Assembly: GCA_943333505.2 (NCBI GenBank)
Contig: CALQTN020000002.1
Location: 1-64,000, forward strand
Reading direction: 5' to 3'
Length of the DNA: 64,000 bases
Source of the DNA: Asaia bogorensis
GTDB taxonomy: Bacteria; Pseudomonadota; Alphaproteobacteria; Acetobacterales; Acetobacteraceae
The notes under the pieces are model-generated. The model was not told where the DNA came from. It did no database searches and worked only from the letters and a program-made list of their open reading frames with translations. Positions 52,317 to 60,700 of the stretch are shown in pieces. Every line of letters starts with the position of its first letter. Position 1 is the stretch's first letter. The position numbers and the translations under genes were made by a program.

Positions 52317-53889
52317 CCCGTTTCACGCCATACATTTGCGGGAACCCATCGCGAATATCGGTGATCGAATTGCGATAGATGGTCGGGCCGGCATAGTAGC
52401 CCAGCGGCACATAAGGGGCTTCCTGGAACAGCAGCTTCTGCATGTCGAGCGCGATGGCTTTCTGGGTTGCGAGATCGCTGGCGTCGAGCCAGCTATCGCG
52501 TAACGCTTCCATCGCCGGCATGTCAGGCCAGCCGAACCATGCCGCCTGGCCGCTGCGGATCGCCGACGCCGAGGCCGGCGACACGTTGCCTGAGCCACCC
52601 AGATTGGTCATGAAAATGTTCCAGCCGCCCTTGCTGATGGGTTCCTTGCTGGCACGGCGTTGCACCACGGTGCCCCACTCCACCGGAACGTAATCGACAT
52701 TCATGCCGATCCGGGTCAGCAGATCGGCGGTCAATTGCGAATAGGCATGCAGCACCGGGATCGTCGTAGGCCCGAGGAGCACGACCTTCTCGCCATTATA
52801 GCCAGCCGCTGCGAGATCTTTCTTCACTTGGTCGAAGTTCTTCGACAGCCGGCCAACCGCCTCGGTGCCGACATTGGACGCGAGCGGCGACCCGGACGAA
52901 AACAGTCCGCACGGGTTCTTGATGATCGATGGCTCGGCGCCGGCATAGGCGAGCATGAACTCGTCCTGATTGACCGCCGACAGCACCGCCCGCCGCACTG
53001 CCGCTTTGTCGAAAGGCGCGTTGAGGTGGTTGAAGCGCAGGCAGCCGATTGAGCCATAGGGGTCGATGGTTTTTGTCACCAGCGATTTGTCGCGCTTGAG
53101 CGATGGCAGCAGATCGATCGACGGGTTCTCCCACCAGTCTATCTCGTTGTTGGACAACGCCGCCGAGATTGTTGCGGGATCGGGGAGGATGTGCCACTCG
53201 ACCCGCTCGAAATTGGGGATTTTCGGACCGGCGGTGAAGCTTGCGGTGCCGTCAGTGCGCGGCACGTAGCCATCAAATTTGGCAAAGACGATCTTGGCGC
53301 CAGGCACACGTTCATTGGCCATGAAGCGGAACGGACCGCTGCCGATGACCTCAGTGATCTGGGTGTTGCCATCGGCCTTGGCGACCCGTTCGGGCATGAT
53401 GCTGGCTGGTGCACCGGAAAGTGCGTCGCGCAGCAGCGGGAAAGCGCGCTTGAGCTTTATGCGGATAACTTTGTCCGACGGCGCCGAGATTTCGTCGAGC
53501 CGTTGCAGCATCACGTTCATCAGCGGGTCACGTTGGGCGCCGCGCCGGATCGAGGCCACACAATCGACTGCAAGAACCGGCGTGCCGTCATGGAATTTCA
53601 GACCGTCGCGCAGGGTCAGTTCCCAGAGCTTGCCATCGTTTTCGATCTTTTCACTGGCAAGCATTTGCAGGCGCGGCTGCAACTGCGCATCCAGGCCGTA
53701 CAGCGTATCGAATACCGCAAGCGAATAGTTGCGGGTGACGTCGGCCGTGGTCCAGACCGGATCGAGCGAGACCGGGTCGGCATGGGGCACAAAGCGCAGC
53801 ACGTTCTTGGCTTGGCCGGTCGCTATATGCGGTGCAGAAAGCACAGCCGCCCCGGCTATAGCGGATTTGAGGACATCGCGACGTTGCAT
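52312..53889 (-). CDS. ABC transporter family-5 solute-binding protein, copy 4
   Basis: This 525-residue peptide-type binding protein has a good twin-arginine leader (MQRRDVLKSAIAGAAVLSAP; RRxxLK). The mature part begins LRFVPHADPVSLDPVWTTAD and carries LWELTLRDGLKFHDGTPV. It is the closest paralogue of copy 3. It is divergent from the second gamma-glutamyltransferase gene with 92 bp between the start codons. This arrangement suggests capture of gamma-glutamyl or other small peptides; no permease is linked. The stop codon lies in repeat B5. Confidence 0.92.
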   Translation of the reverse strand: MQRRDVLKSAIAGAAVLSAPHIATGQAKNVLRFVPHADPVSLDPVWTTADVTRNYSLAVFDTLYGLDAQLQPRLQMLASEKIENDGKLWELTLRDGLKFHDGTPVLAVDCVASIRRGAQRDPLMNVMLQRLDEISAPSDKVIRIKLKRAFPLLRDALSGAPASIMPERVAKADGNTQITEVIGSGPFRFMANERVPGAKIVFAKFDGYVPRTDGTASFTAGPKIPNFERVEWHILPDPATISAALSNNEIDWWENPSIDLLPSLKRDKSLVTKTIDPYGSIGCLRFNHLNAPFDKAAVRRAVLSAVNQDEFMLAYAGAEPSIIKNPCGLFSSGSPLASNVGTEAVGRLSKNFDQVKKDLAAAGYNGEKVVLLGPTTIPVLHAYSQLTADLLTRIGMNVDYVPVEWGTVVQRRASKEPISKGGWNIFMTNLGGSGNVSPASASAIRSGQAAWFGWPDMPAMEALRDSWLDASDLATQKAIALDMQKLLFQEAPYVPLGYYAGPTIYRNSITDIRDGFPQMYGVKRV

Positions 53890-53981
53890 TGCCAGGCTCC
53901 TTGATTGATTTGTCCTATCCTGACCCGTGCTTGGCGCTGGTTCAAGCTTTATGCGAGGATTGGGTAACAGGAGGACTTAAA

Positions 53982-55679
53982 ATGGCCGACACTCACTGGC
54001 GTGCCCGTGCAGCAACGAGCTTTGTGACCGAAAAACAGCCGGCAACCGGCAGTCTGGGCATGGTGGTGAGCAACCATCCGCTGGCCTCGGCGGCCGGCGC
54101 TGAAATGCTCGCCGCCGGCGGTAACGCCATCGACGCCGCCATTGCCACCCTGTTCACGTTGACCGTGGTCGAACCGATGATGGTTGGCATCGTCGGCGGC
54201 GGCACCGGTCATATCCGCCTTGCCGATGGCAGCCACCGCGTTCTGGACGGGATGAGCACGGTGCCGTTGTCCGGTCGCCCGGACATGTATCAGCCCGCCG
54301 GCGATGGCTCGCCCGAGGATTACGCGACCGTTGACCGCCGCAACAGGGTCGGGCCGAGTGCGGTCGCGGCACCTGGATCGTTGCGCGGCTGGTGCGAGGC
54401 GCTGCGCCGCTTCGGCACGTTCTCGCTCGATGATGTGCTGCAACCGGCGATCCGCCACGCAGCGCGGGGCTTCACCGCGACCCCCTACCTCGAAACTTGC
54501 ATTGAGGGGGCGGCCGCCGATCTCGCCCGCGACAAGGCGGCGAGCGCGCTGTTGCTGCCGGGCGGGCGGCCGTTGCAGGCCGGCAAGAAGCTGGTGAATG
54601 GCGACTATGCCGAAACCCTCAAGCTCATCGCCCAGCAAGGCGAGGCGGCGCTGCATGGCGGTCCCCTCGGCGACATCGTCGCCGCCCACATGGCCGCCAA
54701 TGGCGGCTATGTGACCCGTGAAGATTTGGTCGCCTACAAGGTGATCGAGCGTGCACCGATCCGTGGCACTTATCGCGGCTTTGAAATCGTTGGCCCGCCG
54801 CCCCCGGCCGGATCGGGCATTCATATCGCCCAGATGTTGAACATCCTCGAAGGCTACGACATTGGCAGTCTGGGCTTCGGCACTCCGGATAACATTCATC
54901 TTCTGGCGGAGGTGTTGAAAATCGCCTTTGCCGATCGGATGGTGGCAACTGGCGATCCAGGCTTCATCAAGGTCCCGGTTGAAAAAATCATCAGCAAGCA
55001 ATACGCCGCCGAGCGCCGGGCACAAATCGATATGGGCCGCGCGCAAAAATGGGGGCCAGGCGTGTCGCCGGGCGAAGGCGCGTACACCACCCACCTCACC
55101 ACCGCCGACCGTGCTGGCAACGTCGTCGCCACCACGCAAACCATCGAAACCACCTTCGGCGCCCGCTATATCATCCCCGGCACCGGCATCTTTCCCAATA
55201 ACTACATGGGCCTGTTCGACCCACGCCCCGGCGGCACTCAATCCATTGCGCCTGGTAAACGGGTCACCACCTCCATGGCTCCAATGATGGTGCTGCGCGA
55301 CGGCCGCATTCAGTTTGCCCTCGGCCTGCCCGGCGGCAAGCGGATTTTCCCCAGCGCCATGCAAGCGATCATCAACCTGATCGACCACGGCATGACCCTG
55401 CAGGAAGCCGTCGAAGCCCCCCGCGTGTGGACCGAAGGCCCGGTGCTGGAACTGGAGGACACGATTTCCGAGCACGTCCAGAAAGCGCTGCGCCTACGTG
55501 GCCACCCGATCCAGATGTTGCCGCATGTGGCCGGAGGGATGAACGGCATCGCGTTCCAGCCCGACGGCACGATGTTGGGCGCGGCATGCTGGCGGGCAGA
55601 TGGGACCGCTGTGGGCGTTGGCGGCGGGCTGACGCAGCGGAGGGTGGCGTTCTGGCCCGGAAGCCCCGGGACAGTTTAG
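53982..55679 (+). CDS. ggt: Gamma-glutamyltransferase family protein (second copy)
   Basis: This 565-residue N-terminal nucleophile hydrolase has the cleavage site at Thr369 in YTTHLTTAD, followed by TIETTFGARYI. The large subunit shows GGNAIDAAIATLFTLTVVEP and GIVGGGTGH. The later PPPPAGSGIHIAQMLNILEG is typical of the family. ATG at 53982 has AGGAGG upstream; an in-frame start at 53889 lies back in the intergenic region. No export signal is visible at either start. Compared with the copy at 288 the residues around the active site differ, so substrates may differ. Confidence 0.93.
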   Translation: MADTHWRARAATSFVTEKQPATGSLGMVVSNHPLASAAGAEMLAAGGNAIDAAIATLFTLTVVEPMMVGIVGGGTGHIRLADGSHRVLDGMSTVPLSGRPDMYQPAGDGSPEDYATVDRRNRVGPSAVAAPGSLRGWCEALRRFGTFSLDDVLQPAIRHAARGFTATPYLETCIEGAAADLARDKAASALLLPGGRPLQAGKKLVNGDYAETLKLIAQQGEAALHGGPLGDIVAAHMAANGGYVTREDLVAYKVIERAPIRGTYRGFEIVGPPPPAGSGIHIAQMLNILEGYDIGSLGFGTPDNIHLLAEVLKIAFADRMVATGDPGFIKVPVEKIISKQYAAERRAQIDMGRAQKWGPGVSPGEGAYTTHLTTADRAGNVVATTQTIETTFGARYIIPGTGIFPNNYMGLFDPRPGGTQSIAPGKRVTTSMAPMMVLRDGRIQFALGLPGGKRIFPSAMQAIINLIDHGMTLQEAVEAPRVWTEGPVLELEDTISEHVQKALRLRGHPIQMLPHVAGGMNGIAFQPDGTMLGAACWRADGTAVGVGGGLTQRRVAFWPGSPGTV

Positions 55680-55696
55680 GCGCCGGCGATAAACTT

Positions 55697-55730
55697 GGAT
55701 CGGCATGGCGGTGTTCTGCTATGCCGATCC
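55697..55730 (+). terminator. Hairpin after the second gamma-glutamyltransferase gene
   Basis: Arms GGATCGGCAT (55697-55706) and ATGCCGATCC (55721-55730) are perfect, 18 bp after the stop codon. No T-run follows, so it is a candidate Rho-assisted or 3'-stabilising structure rather than a clear intrinsic terminator. Confidence 0.5.
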
Positions 55731-55773
55731 GGCGACATTGCGGACCGCGACGACAGAAATCTTAGATGCGCTG

Positions 55774-55880
55774 CTTAGAGCGTGATGACCGCTGATAGGC
55801 GCGGTCATCACGCTCTAAGCCTTTGTTTAGTAGCGTGATTCAGACCTTCGGTGATTCCACCTACGGTCATCACGCTCTAG
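55774..55880. repeat. Family B palindromic repeat, locus B6
   Basis: A perfect 19-bp inverted repeat (CTTAGAGCGTGATGACCGC at 55774-55792 and its complement at 55801-55819, loop 8) is followed by CCTTTGTTTAGTAGCGTGATTC and a tail ending CACGCTCTAGC. The tail is the reverse complement of the first module of B5. The adjoining cca gene ends 8 bp further on with its own TAA. Confidence 0.88.
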
Positions 55881-55887
55881 CAACCGA

Positions 55888-57051
55888 TTACCTTGAGTTA
55901 CCCTGCGTAGTTAGTTCCTCCAAACACGCCGCCCGATCCGCGAGGCAGCCGCCCTGCCACCACCAGGCGCGCAATTCGGCCAGACGGCGCCCGATCTCCG
56001 GTCCATGTGCCATTCCGGCCGCGGCCAGATCGCGGCCCTGAAGCGGAAACACCGGAACTGGCATCGCGGCCAACCGCGCGCGGAGATGATTTGATCGACC
56101 GGCAAGCCAGGCCCGATCGAGCAGGATTGCGCGCGGTGCATCGGCCAGGGCGCGGCGCAAAGCGTTGTCGTCGGCGCCGTCGTCGGGCACCTCGCCACGC
56201 AGTGCCAGCAACCGGTCGCGTTCGGCACCAGACAGGCGCAGCCGTGCGGCAAACGCGGCGGCATCGCCGTCAAGCAACGCCGCCGCTCGTAAGATTGGAT
56301 TGGCTGGCGCACCGGCGTCGATCAACGCTGCCAGTCGCGCCGGTGACGCGCCTTCCGGCAGCACGGCGGCGAGCACCCCGAGGTCTGCCATCAACGCGAT
56401 CGCCGCACGCGGATCTGGGATTGCCAGGATGCGCTTCAACTCGTGCCAAACGCGTTCCACCGAAAGCCGCCCGAGGCCCGGCACTGCATCGATCAGCGCC
56501 TTGCGGGTCGCCCCATCCGGTGGCACCAGCCCAAACCGGGCCTGGAAGCGAAAATACCGCAACAGGCGCAAATAATCCTCGGCCAATCGTGCGGCCGGGT
56601 CGCCGACGAAGCGCACCCGACCGGCGCGCAAATCAGCTTCGCCATTGAAAAAATCATGCAGTACGCCGTCGTGATCGATCGACATCGCGTTGCAGGTGAA
56701 GTCCCGCCTTGCCGCGTCCTCGCGCCAGTCATCGGTAAAGGCAACCACCGCATGGCGGCCATCGGTTGCAACATCGCGGCGCAGGCTGGTGATCTCGAAG
56801 CCGCGCGCCATCACGACCGCGGTCAGTGTGCCATGGGCGAGGCCGGTCGGTACCGATTTTATTCCGGCGGCTGCCAGCTTGCTGGCCATAATGTCCGGCG
56901 CATCCGGCGTGGCGAGATCAATATCGGCAATTTTGGCGCCCACCAGCAGGTCGCGCACGACGCCGCCCACCAGCCGTGCCTCGGGTAAGGCTGCCCATAG
57001 CCGCGCCAGCGCCGTATCCGATGCAATGCTGCCTAGGTCGGGCCGCGTCAC
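55888..57051 (-). CDS. cca: CCA tRNA nucleotidyltransferase
   Basis: This 387-residue class II CCA-adding enzyme (poly(A) polymerase superfamily) has the nucleotidyltransferase head VGGVVRDLLVGAKIADIDLAT with the two catalytic Asp, RRDFTCNAMSID, the neck helix motif YLRLLRYFRFQARF and a C-terminal helical body. It adds or repairs the 3' CCA of tRNAs. The start is GTG at 57051, overlapping the TGA of the DUF6111 gene. It is last in the DUF1285-NUDIX-DUF6111-cca unit. Confidence 0.93.
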   Translation of the reverse strand: MTRPDLGSIASDTALARLWAALPEARLVGGVVRDLLVGAKIADIDLATPDAPDIMASKLAAAGIKSVPTGLAHGTLTAVVMARGFEITSLRRDVATDGRHAVVAFTDDWREDAARRDFTCNAMSIDHDGVLHDFFNGEADLRAGRVRFVGDPAARLAEDYLRLLRYFRFQARFGLVPPDGATRKALIDAVPGLGRLSVERVWHELKRILAIPDPRAAIALMADLGVLAAVLPEGASPARLAALIDAGAPANPILRAAALLDGDAAAFAARLRLSGAERDRLLALRGEVPDDGADDNALRRALADAPRAILLDRAWLAGRSNHLRARLAAMPVPVFPLQGRDLAAAGMAHGPEIGRRLAELRAWWWQGGCLADRAACLEELTTQGNSR

Positions 57052-57290
57052 CGGGTTGGGGCGGCGTGCGCCGGCACAATCCTGCCATCCTCGATATGGG
57101 GCGGGACATAGACGATCCCCTTGGCGAACCGGGTCTCGTGCATGTACCAGGCGGCGGTTCCAGCCAGCATTGCGACCGCGCCGATGGCCGTCCACAACAT
57201 GATCGGCGATAGCAGGGGGGCTGCCACCCGCCACACCGCGAATAGGGCAAACGGCGCGACGAACAGGGCGATTTCGAGCAGCCCGATCAT
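57048..57290 (-). CDS. DUF6111-like small membrane protein
   Basis: This 80-residue protein has two hydrophobic segments (LLEIALFVAPFALFAVW and LWTAIGAVAMLAGTAAWY), followed by HETRFAKGIVYVPPHIEDGRIVPAH, a tail (residues about 51-75) conserved in alphaproteobacterial DUF6111 proteins that sit beside cca genes. Function is unknown. It overlaps both neighbours by 4 bp. Confidence 0.82.
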   Translation of the reverse strand: MIGLLEIALFVAPFALFAVWRVAAPLLSPIMLWTAIGAVAMLAGTAAWYMHETRFAKGIVYVPPHIEDGRIVPAHAAPTR

Positions 57291-57940
57291 CCGCCGCGCA
57301 GCCGGGCGGCAACATGTACGAGGATCGCCGCCGTCGCCCCCCAGATGTAATGATCATCATGCGGCCAGACCCAGAATTCGCGCATTTTGCCGCCGGATTC
57401 CGCGCGGCGCCATTGCGGCGCGTCGGGGTCCATCAGCACGCCGATCGGCAGGGCGAACACCTCATCCACCTCATGCGGTGAAGGGACGAGGCCGAGGGCT
57501 GCGAGTTCGCACCCTTCCGGCAACAGCCCAAGGATCGGGGTCATGCGATAGCCGGTGCCGGTCACGTAGTCACCCAGTCGACCGACGACTTCGACCTGGC
57601 TTGGGGCGAGGCCGACTTCCTCATGCGCTTCCCGTAACGCGGCGGCTTCGGCGCTGTGATCGCCGGGGTCGATCCGGCCACCGGGAAAACTGACCTGACC
57701 GGCATGTTTGGTGAGATGGGCGGTGCGCTTCGTGAGCAGCACTGAAGGCGTCGCACCGAGCACGAAGGCCACCAGCACCGCGGCCGGCACCAGCGGTCCG
57801 GGATGGAGGTGGGCGCCGCGATCACTATCCAGCAACGCGCCGACCGCAGGCACGCTGGGAATGGCGATGGCGGCAGGGCCGGGATCGCGCGGTGCAAGGA
57901 GGGGGCGGGCGAGACGCGCGCGCAGATCGGTTGGGGTCAC
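57287..57940 (-). CDS. nudL: NUDIX hydrolase, CoA pyrophosphatase type
   Basis: This 217-residue Nudix enzyme has, before the Nudix box, the CoA-pyrophosphatase signature LLTKRTAHLTKHAGQVSFPGG. The box itself reads GGRIDPGD, then EAAALREAHEEVGL (G-x5-E-x7-REUxEExGU). It cleaves CoA or its derivatives to phosphopantetheine and 3',5'-ADP; the biological purpose may be acyl-CoA control. It starts 9 bp after the DUF1285 gene and overlaps the DUF6111 gene. Confidence 0.9.
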   Translation of the reverse strand: MTPTDLRARLARPLLAPRDPGPAAIAIPSVPAVGALLDSDRGAHLHPGPLVPAAVLVAFVLGATPSVLLTKRTAHLTKHAGQVSFPGGRIDPGDHSAEAAALREAHEEVGLAPSQVEVVGRLGDYVTGTGYRMTPILGLLPEGCELAALGLVPSPHEVDEVFALPIGVLMDPDAPQWRRAESGGKMREFWVWPHDDHYIWGATAAILVHVAARLRGG

Positions 57941-57949
57941 CGCACCGGA

Positions 57950-58573
57950 TTACGCCAGATCGGGCATAGCGTCGAGGTCAACGTCATCGTCCCGCGGGAT
58001 GTCGCCCAGCGCGAAAAACGCGCCCTGGCTCCAGACCCCGAGAACCTCGCGGCCCATCACCATGCCGGGTTCGGCAAGCGCGACCAGTTCGTAATACACC
58101 GCCCGCCCGATCCGCGCTTCGATCGGGTAGTGGCCGCTGCCTTGGCGGATCAGCAGATAGGGGATCGGGTCGCAGGTCACCATATCATGCGCGACCCTGA
58201 TCGGATGCTCCGGGCCGGCGGCGATCACCTGATCGATATTGGTGCGGAAGGTCAGAACCTGGGTTGGCCCAATGCCGGACCAGCCGAGTTCGACGGCCAC
58301 AAACGGCGCGTCCTCGACTTCGATCCGGCCGCGCTCGGCCGGGGTTTGCAGGAAGAAATTTCCACATGCCTCGCGCCGCAGGACCGAGGCAAACAGGCAC
58401 ACCAGTTCCTTGCGAGCGATTGGGCTGCCGCGATAGAGCCAGGTGCCATCGCGCTGGATGACAAACGGCAAATCGCCGCAGTCTTGCGGTTCGCGGTGGG
58501 GCCGTGGTGCCGCGCCCGACAGGGCTACGAGTGAGACCATTCCAGACGCTGTCAGGCCGTGCTTATCGTCCAC
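57950..58573 (-). CDS. DUF1285-family protein
   Basis: This 207-residue protein is of the DUF1285 family: CGDLPFVIQRDGTWLYRGSPIAR, then LVCLFASVLRRE, FFLQTPAERGRIEVEDAPF, and PYLLIRQGSGHYPIEARIGR. The fold is a two-domain beta structure of unknown function. It is the first gene of the cca unit; an alternative Met at residue 12 (MVSLVALSG) is possible. It is divergent from moxR with 177 bp between. Confidence 0.88.
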   Translation of the reverse strand: MDDKHGLTASGMVSLVALSGAAPRPHREPQDCGDLPFVIQRDGTWLYRGSPIARKELVCLFASVLRREACGNFFLQTPAERGRIEVEDAPFVAVELGWSGIGPTQVLTFRTNIDQVIAAGPEHPIRVAHDMVTCDPIPYLLIRQGSGHYPIEARIGRAVYYELVALAEPGMVMGREVLGVWSQGAFFALGDIPRDDDVDLDAMPDLA

Positions 58574-58750
58574 TCATACTCTCCCGCCACGAATTAGGCA
58601 TGAAAATCGCGGCATCAGGGGATTTCCAGTCTTCCCCAATAGCGAGATACCTTTAGCATCCCCACTTGACCAGAGTTGGCGTCATTGGCGCGCCAGACAA
58701 GATGTGCCGCTACCTTTCGCCGTTTTTTCCCTTTGGGTGCAGGATGTGCC

Positions 58751-59746
58751 ATGCCAGCTGACACTGAAGATCCAAGCCTGGACCAAATCGCCGCCCTGGG
58801 CACCGCGCTTGCGGCGGTTCGGCGTGAGGTTGCGCGGGCCATCCACGGCCAACAGGAAGTCGTCGAACAGACCCTGATCTGCCTGCTCGCCGGGGGCCAT
58901 GTTTTGCTGGTCGGGGTTCCAGGCCTTGGCAAAAGCCGGCTGGTGGAAACCCTGTCGGTGGTATTGGGGCTCGATGCCAACCGCATCCAGTTCACCCCCG
59001 ACCTGATGCCGCCCGAGATCACCGGGTTTGAAACCCAGGACATCGATGAAAACGGCCGGCGGGGGTTTCGCTTCGTGCCAGGCCCGGTGTTCTGCCAGTT
59101 GCTGATGGCCGATGAAATCAACCGCGCCAGCCCGCGCACGCAGGCCGCGTTGCTGCAGGCGATGCAGGAACGTCGGGTGAGTATTGCCGGCGTCGAGCAC
59201 CGGCTGCCCGAACCCTTTCATGTGCTTGCAACCCAGAACCCGATTGAGCAGGAGGGCACATATCCTCTGCCCGAAGCGCAGTTGGACCGGTTCCTGCTGG
59301 AGGTTGAGGTCACCTATCCCGACCTTGCCAGTGAGCGCAGCATGCTGATCGCCACGACTGGCCCGGCCGAAGCCCCGCCGGTGCGGGTGCTGGACGGGGC
59401 GCAGTTGCTGGCCGGCCAGGCGCTGGTGCGTGCCATGCCGGTCGGCGAAACCGTGCTCGACGCGATCCTGGCGCTGGTCCGCCGCGGCCGTCCGGAGCAA
59501 ACCGATGAAGCTTTGGTGCGTGACAATGTTGCCTGGGGCCCCGGCCCGCGCGCCGCCCAGGCACTGATGCTGACCTGCCGGGCGCGGGCGTTGCTCGACG
59601 GGCGTCTGGCGCCGAGCGTGGACGATATCGTGGCCTTGGCCCCGGCGGTGCTGCGGCATCGCATGGCGCTGACCTACGAGGCCCGTGCCCGCGGTGTCAC
59701 CCTGTCCGATATCATCGCGCGCCTGGTGGAACGGCTGGCGCTCTGA
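58751..59746 (+). CDS. moxR: MoxR-family AAA+ ATPase
   Basis: This 331-residue AAA+ chaperone has Walker A GVPGLGKS near residue 54, Walker B LLMADEINRASPRTQ near 117, sensor VLATQNPIEQEGTYPLPEAQLDRF (split across about 155-178) and a C-terminal helical lid. MoxR proteins remodel or activate partners with von Willebrand A domains, and the following genes encode such partners. ATG at 58751 matches the family opening; an in-frame Met 75 nt earlier is unlikely. Confidence 0.93.
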   Translation: MPADTEDPSLDQIAALGTALAAVRREVARAIHGQQEVVEQTLICLLAGGHVLLVGVPGLGKSRLVETLSVVLGLDANRIQFTPDLMPPEITGFETQDIDENGRRGFRFVPGPVFCQLLMADEINRASPRTQAALLQAMQERRVSIAGVEHRLPEPFHVLATQNPIEQEGTYPLPEAQLDRFLLEVEVTYPDLASERSMLIATTGPAEAPPVRVLDGAQLLAGQALVRAMPVGETVLDAILALVRRGRPEQTDEALVRDNVAWGPGPRAAQALMLTCRARALLDGRLAPSVDDIVALAPAVLRHRMALTYEARARGVTLSDIIARLVERLAL

Positions 59747-59765
59747 CTTTTTGAAGGATCTGCAC

Positions 59766-59846
59766 GTGTCAGCACGCCAGCCTGATTTGGTGGACCGCGT
59801 CAGCCAACTGACTGAAGTGCCAGATGGCATCGGGCCACGCGGGTGA
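59766..59846 (+). CDS. Possible 26-codon leader ORF coupled to the DUF58 gene
   Basis: GTG at 59766 with GAAGGA 7 nt upstream opens a 26-codon frame (starts VSARQPDLVDRV) whose TGA overlaps the GTG of the DUF58 gene. It could be a translational-coupling leader or a frameshifted remnant of a longer N-terminus, since both frames start with the same four residues. No homology is recognised. Confidence 0.3.
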   Translation: MSARQPDLVDRVSQLTEVPDGIGPRG

Positions 59847-60700
59847 GCGCGCGGGCCGCCGAGGCGCTCGGGGCGCGGCTGCCGGCCTTGCAGGTCGCGG
59901 CCAATCGCGTTGCGGCCACGGTCTGGCAAGGTGTGCATGGCCGCCGCCGGGTCGGGCCGGGCGACAGCGTGTGGCAGTATCGGCCCTATATGCAGGGCGA
60001 TGAGACCCGCCGGATCGACTGGCGCAAATCGGCGATGGGCGATGAGTTGATCGTGCGCGAGATGGAATGGGAGGCGGCGCAGACAGTTTGTCTTTGGCGC
60101 GATGCGTCGCCGTCGATGCTGTGGCATTCCAAGCTTGTCACCACCCAGAAGCGGGAACGTGCCGATCTGCTGCTGTTGGCGCTGGCGGCGCTTTTGCTGC
60201 GCGGCGGGGAACGGGTGCGGCTGATCGGAGGACCGCGCAGCGTGGGGGGCGGCGGGCTGGATCGGTTGGCGGACGACCTTGGGCGGCTCGATCCGGGCGA
60301 CGGTTTGCCGCCAGCGGCTGATTTGCCACGCCATGCCAGGGTGGTGCTGTTCGGCGATTTTCTGAGCCCGCCCGATGCCATTGCCGGCTGTGTTGGCCGG
60401 ATTGCCGGCCGGTCGACGCGCGGCCATCTGGTGCAGATTCTTGACCCGGCCGAGGTCGCGCTCCCCTATCACGGACGCATTCGCTTTACCGGTCTGGAGC
60501 GCGAGGCATCGGCGCTGGTTCCGCGGGTTGACGGCTTGCGGGACGCGTACCGCCAGCGTCTGGCTGCCCAGCAGGACAGTCTGGCCGCGATTGCTGCCAA
60601 TGCGGGCTGGGAGTGTAGCCTGCATCGCACCGACGCTGCACCGGAAACGGTTTTGCTGGCGCTCTATCTCGCGCTGTCCGGCGATCGGACGCGCCGATGA
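59843..60700 (+). CDS. DUF58 domain-containing protein
   Basis: This 285-residue protein has the DUF58 core GVHGRRRVGPGDSVWQYRPY and GDETRRIDWRKSA, then a von Willebrand A-like fold with an intact metal-adhesion motif in LWRDASPSM (Asp-x-Ser-x-Ser). It is the usual partner of MoxR ATPases in poorly understood envelope or stress systems. GTG start overlaps the leader ORF stop; the TGA overlaps the ATG of the next gene. Confidence 0.88.
   Translation: MSARAAEALGARLPALQVAANRVAATVWQGVHGRRRVGPGDSVWQYRPYMQGDETRRIDWRKSAMGDELIVREMEWEAAQTVCLWRDASPSMLWHSKLVTTQKRERADLLLLALAALLLRGGERVRLIGGPRSVGGGGLDRLADDLGRLDPGDGLPPAADLPRHARVVLFGDFLSPPDAIAGCVGRIAGRSTRGHLVQILDPAEVALPYHGRIRFTGLEREASALVPRVDGLRDAYRQRLAAQQDSLAAIAANAGWECSLHRTDAAPETVLLALYLALSGDRTRR

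Noticed and set aside
53949-55475. 508-codon minus frame opposite the second gamma-glutamyltransferase gene
   Set aside because: Low-complexity, His/Gly/Arg-rich translation with no domain, entirely antisense to a conserved enzyme.
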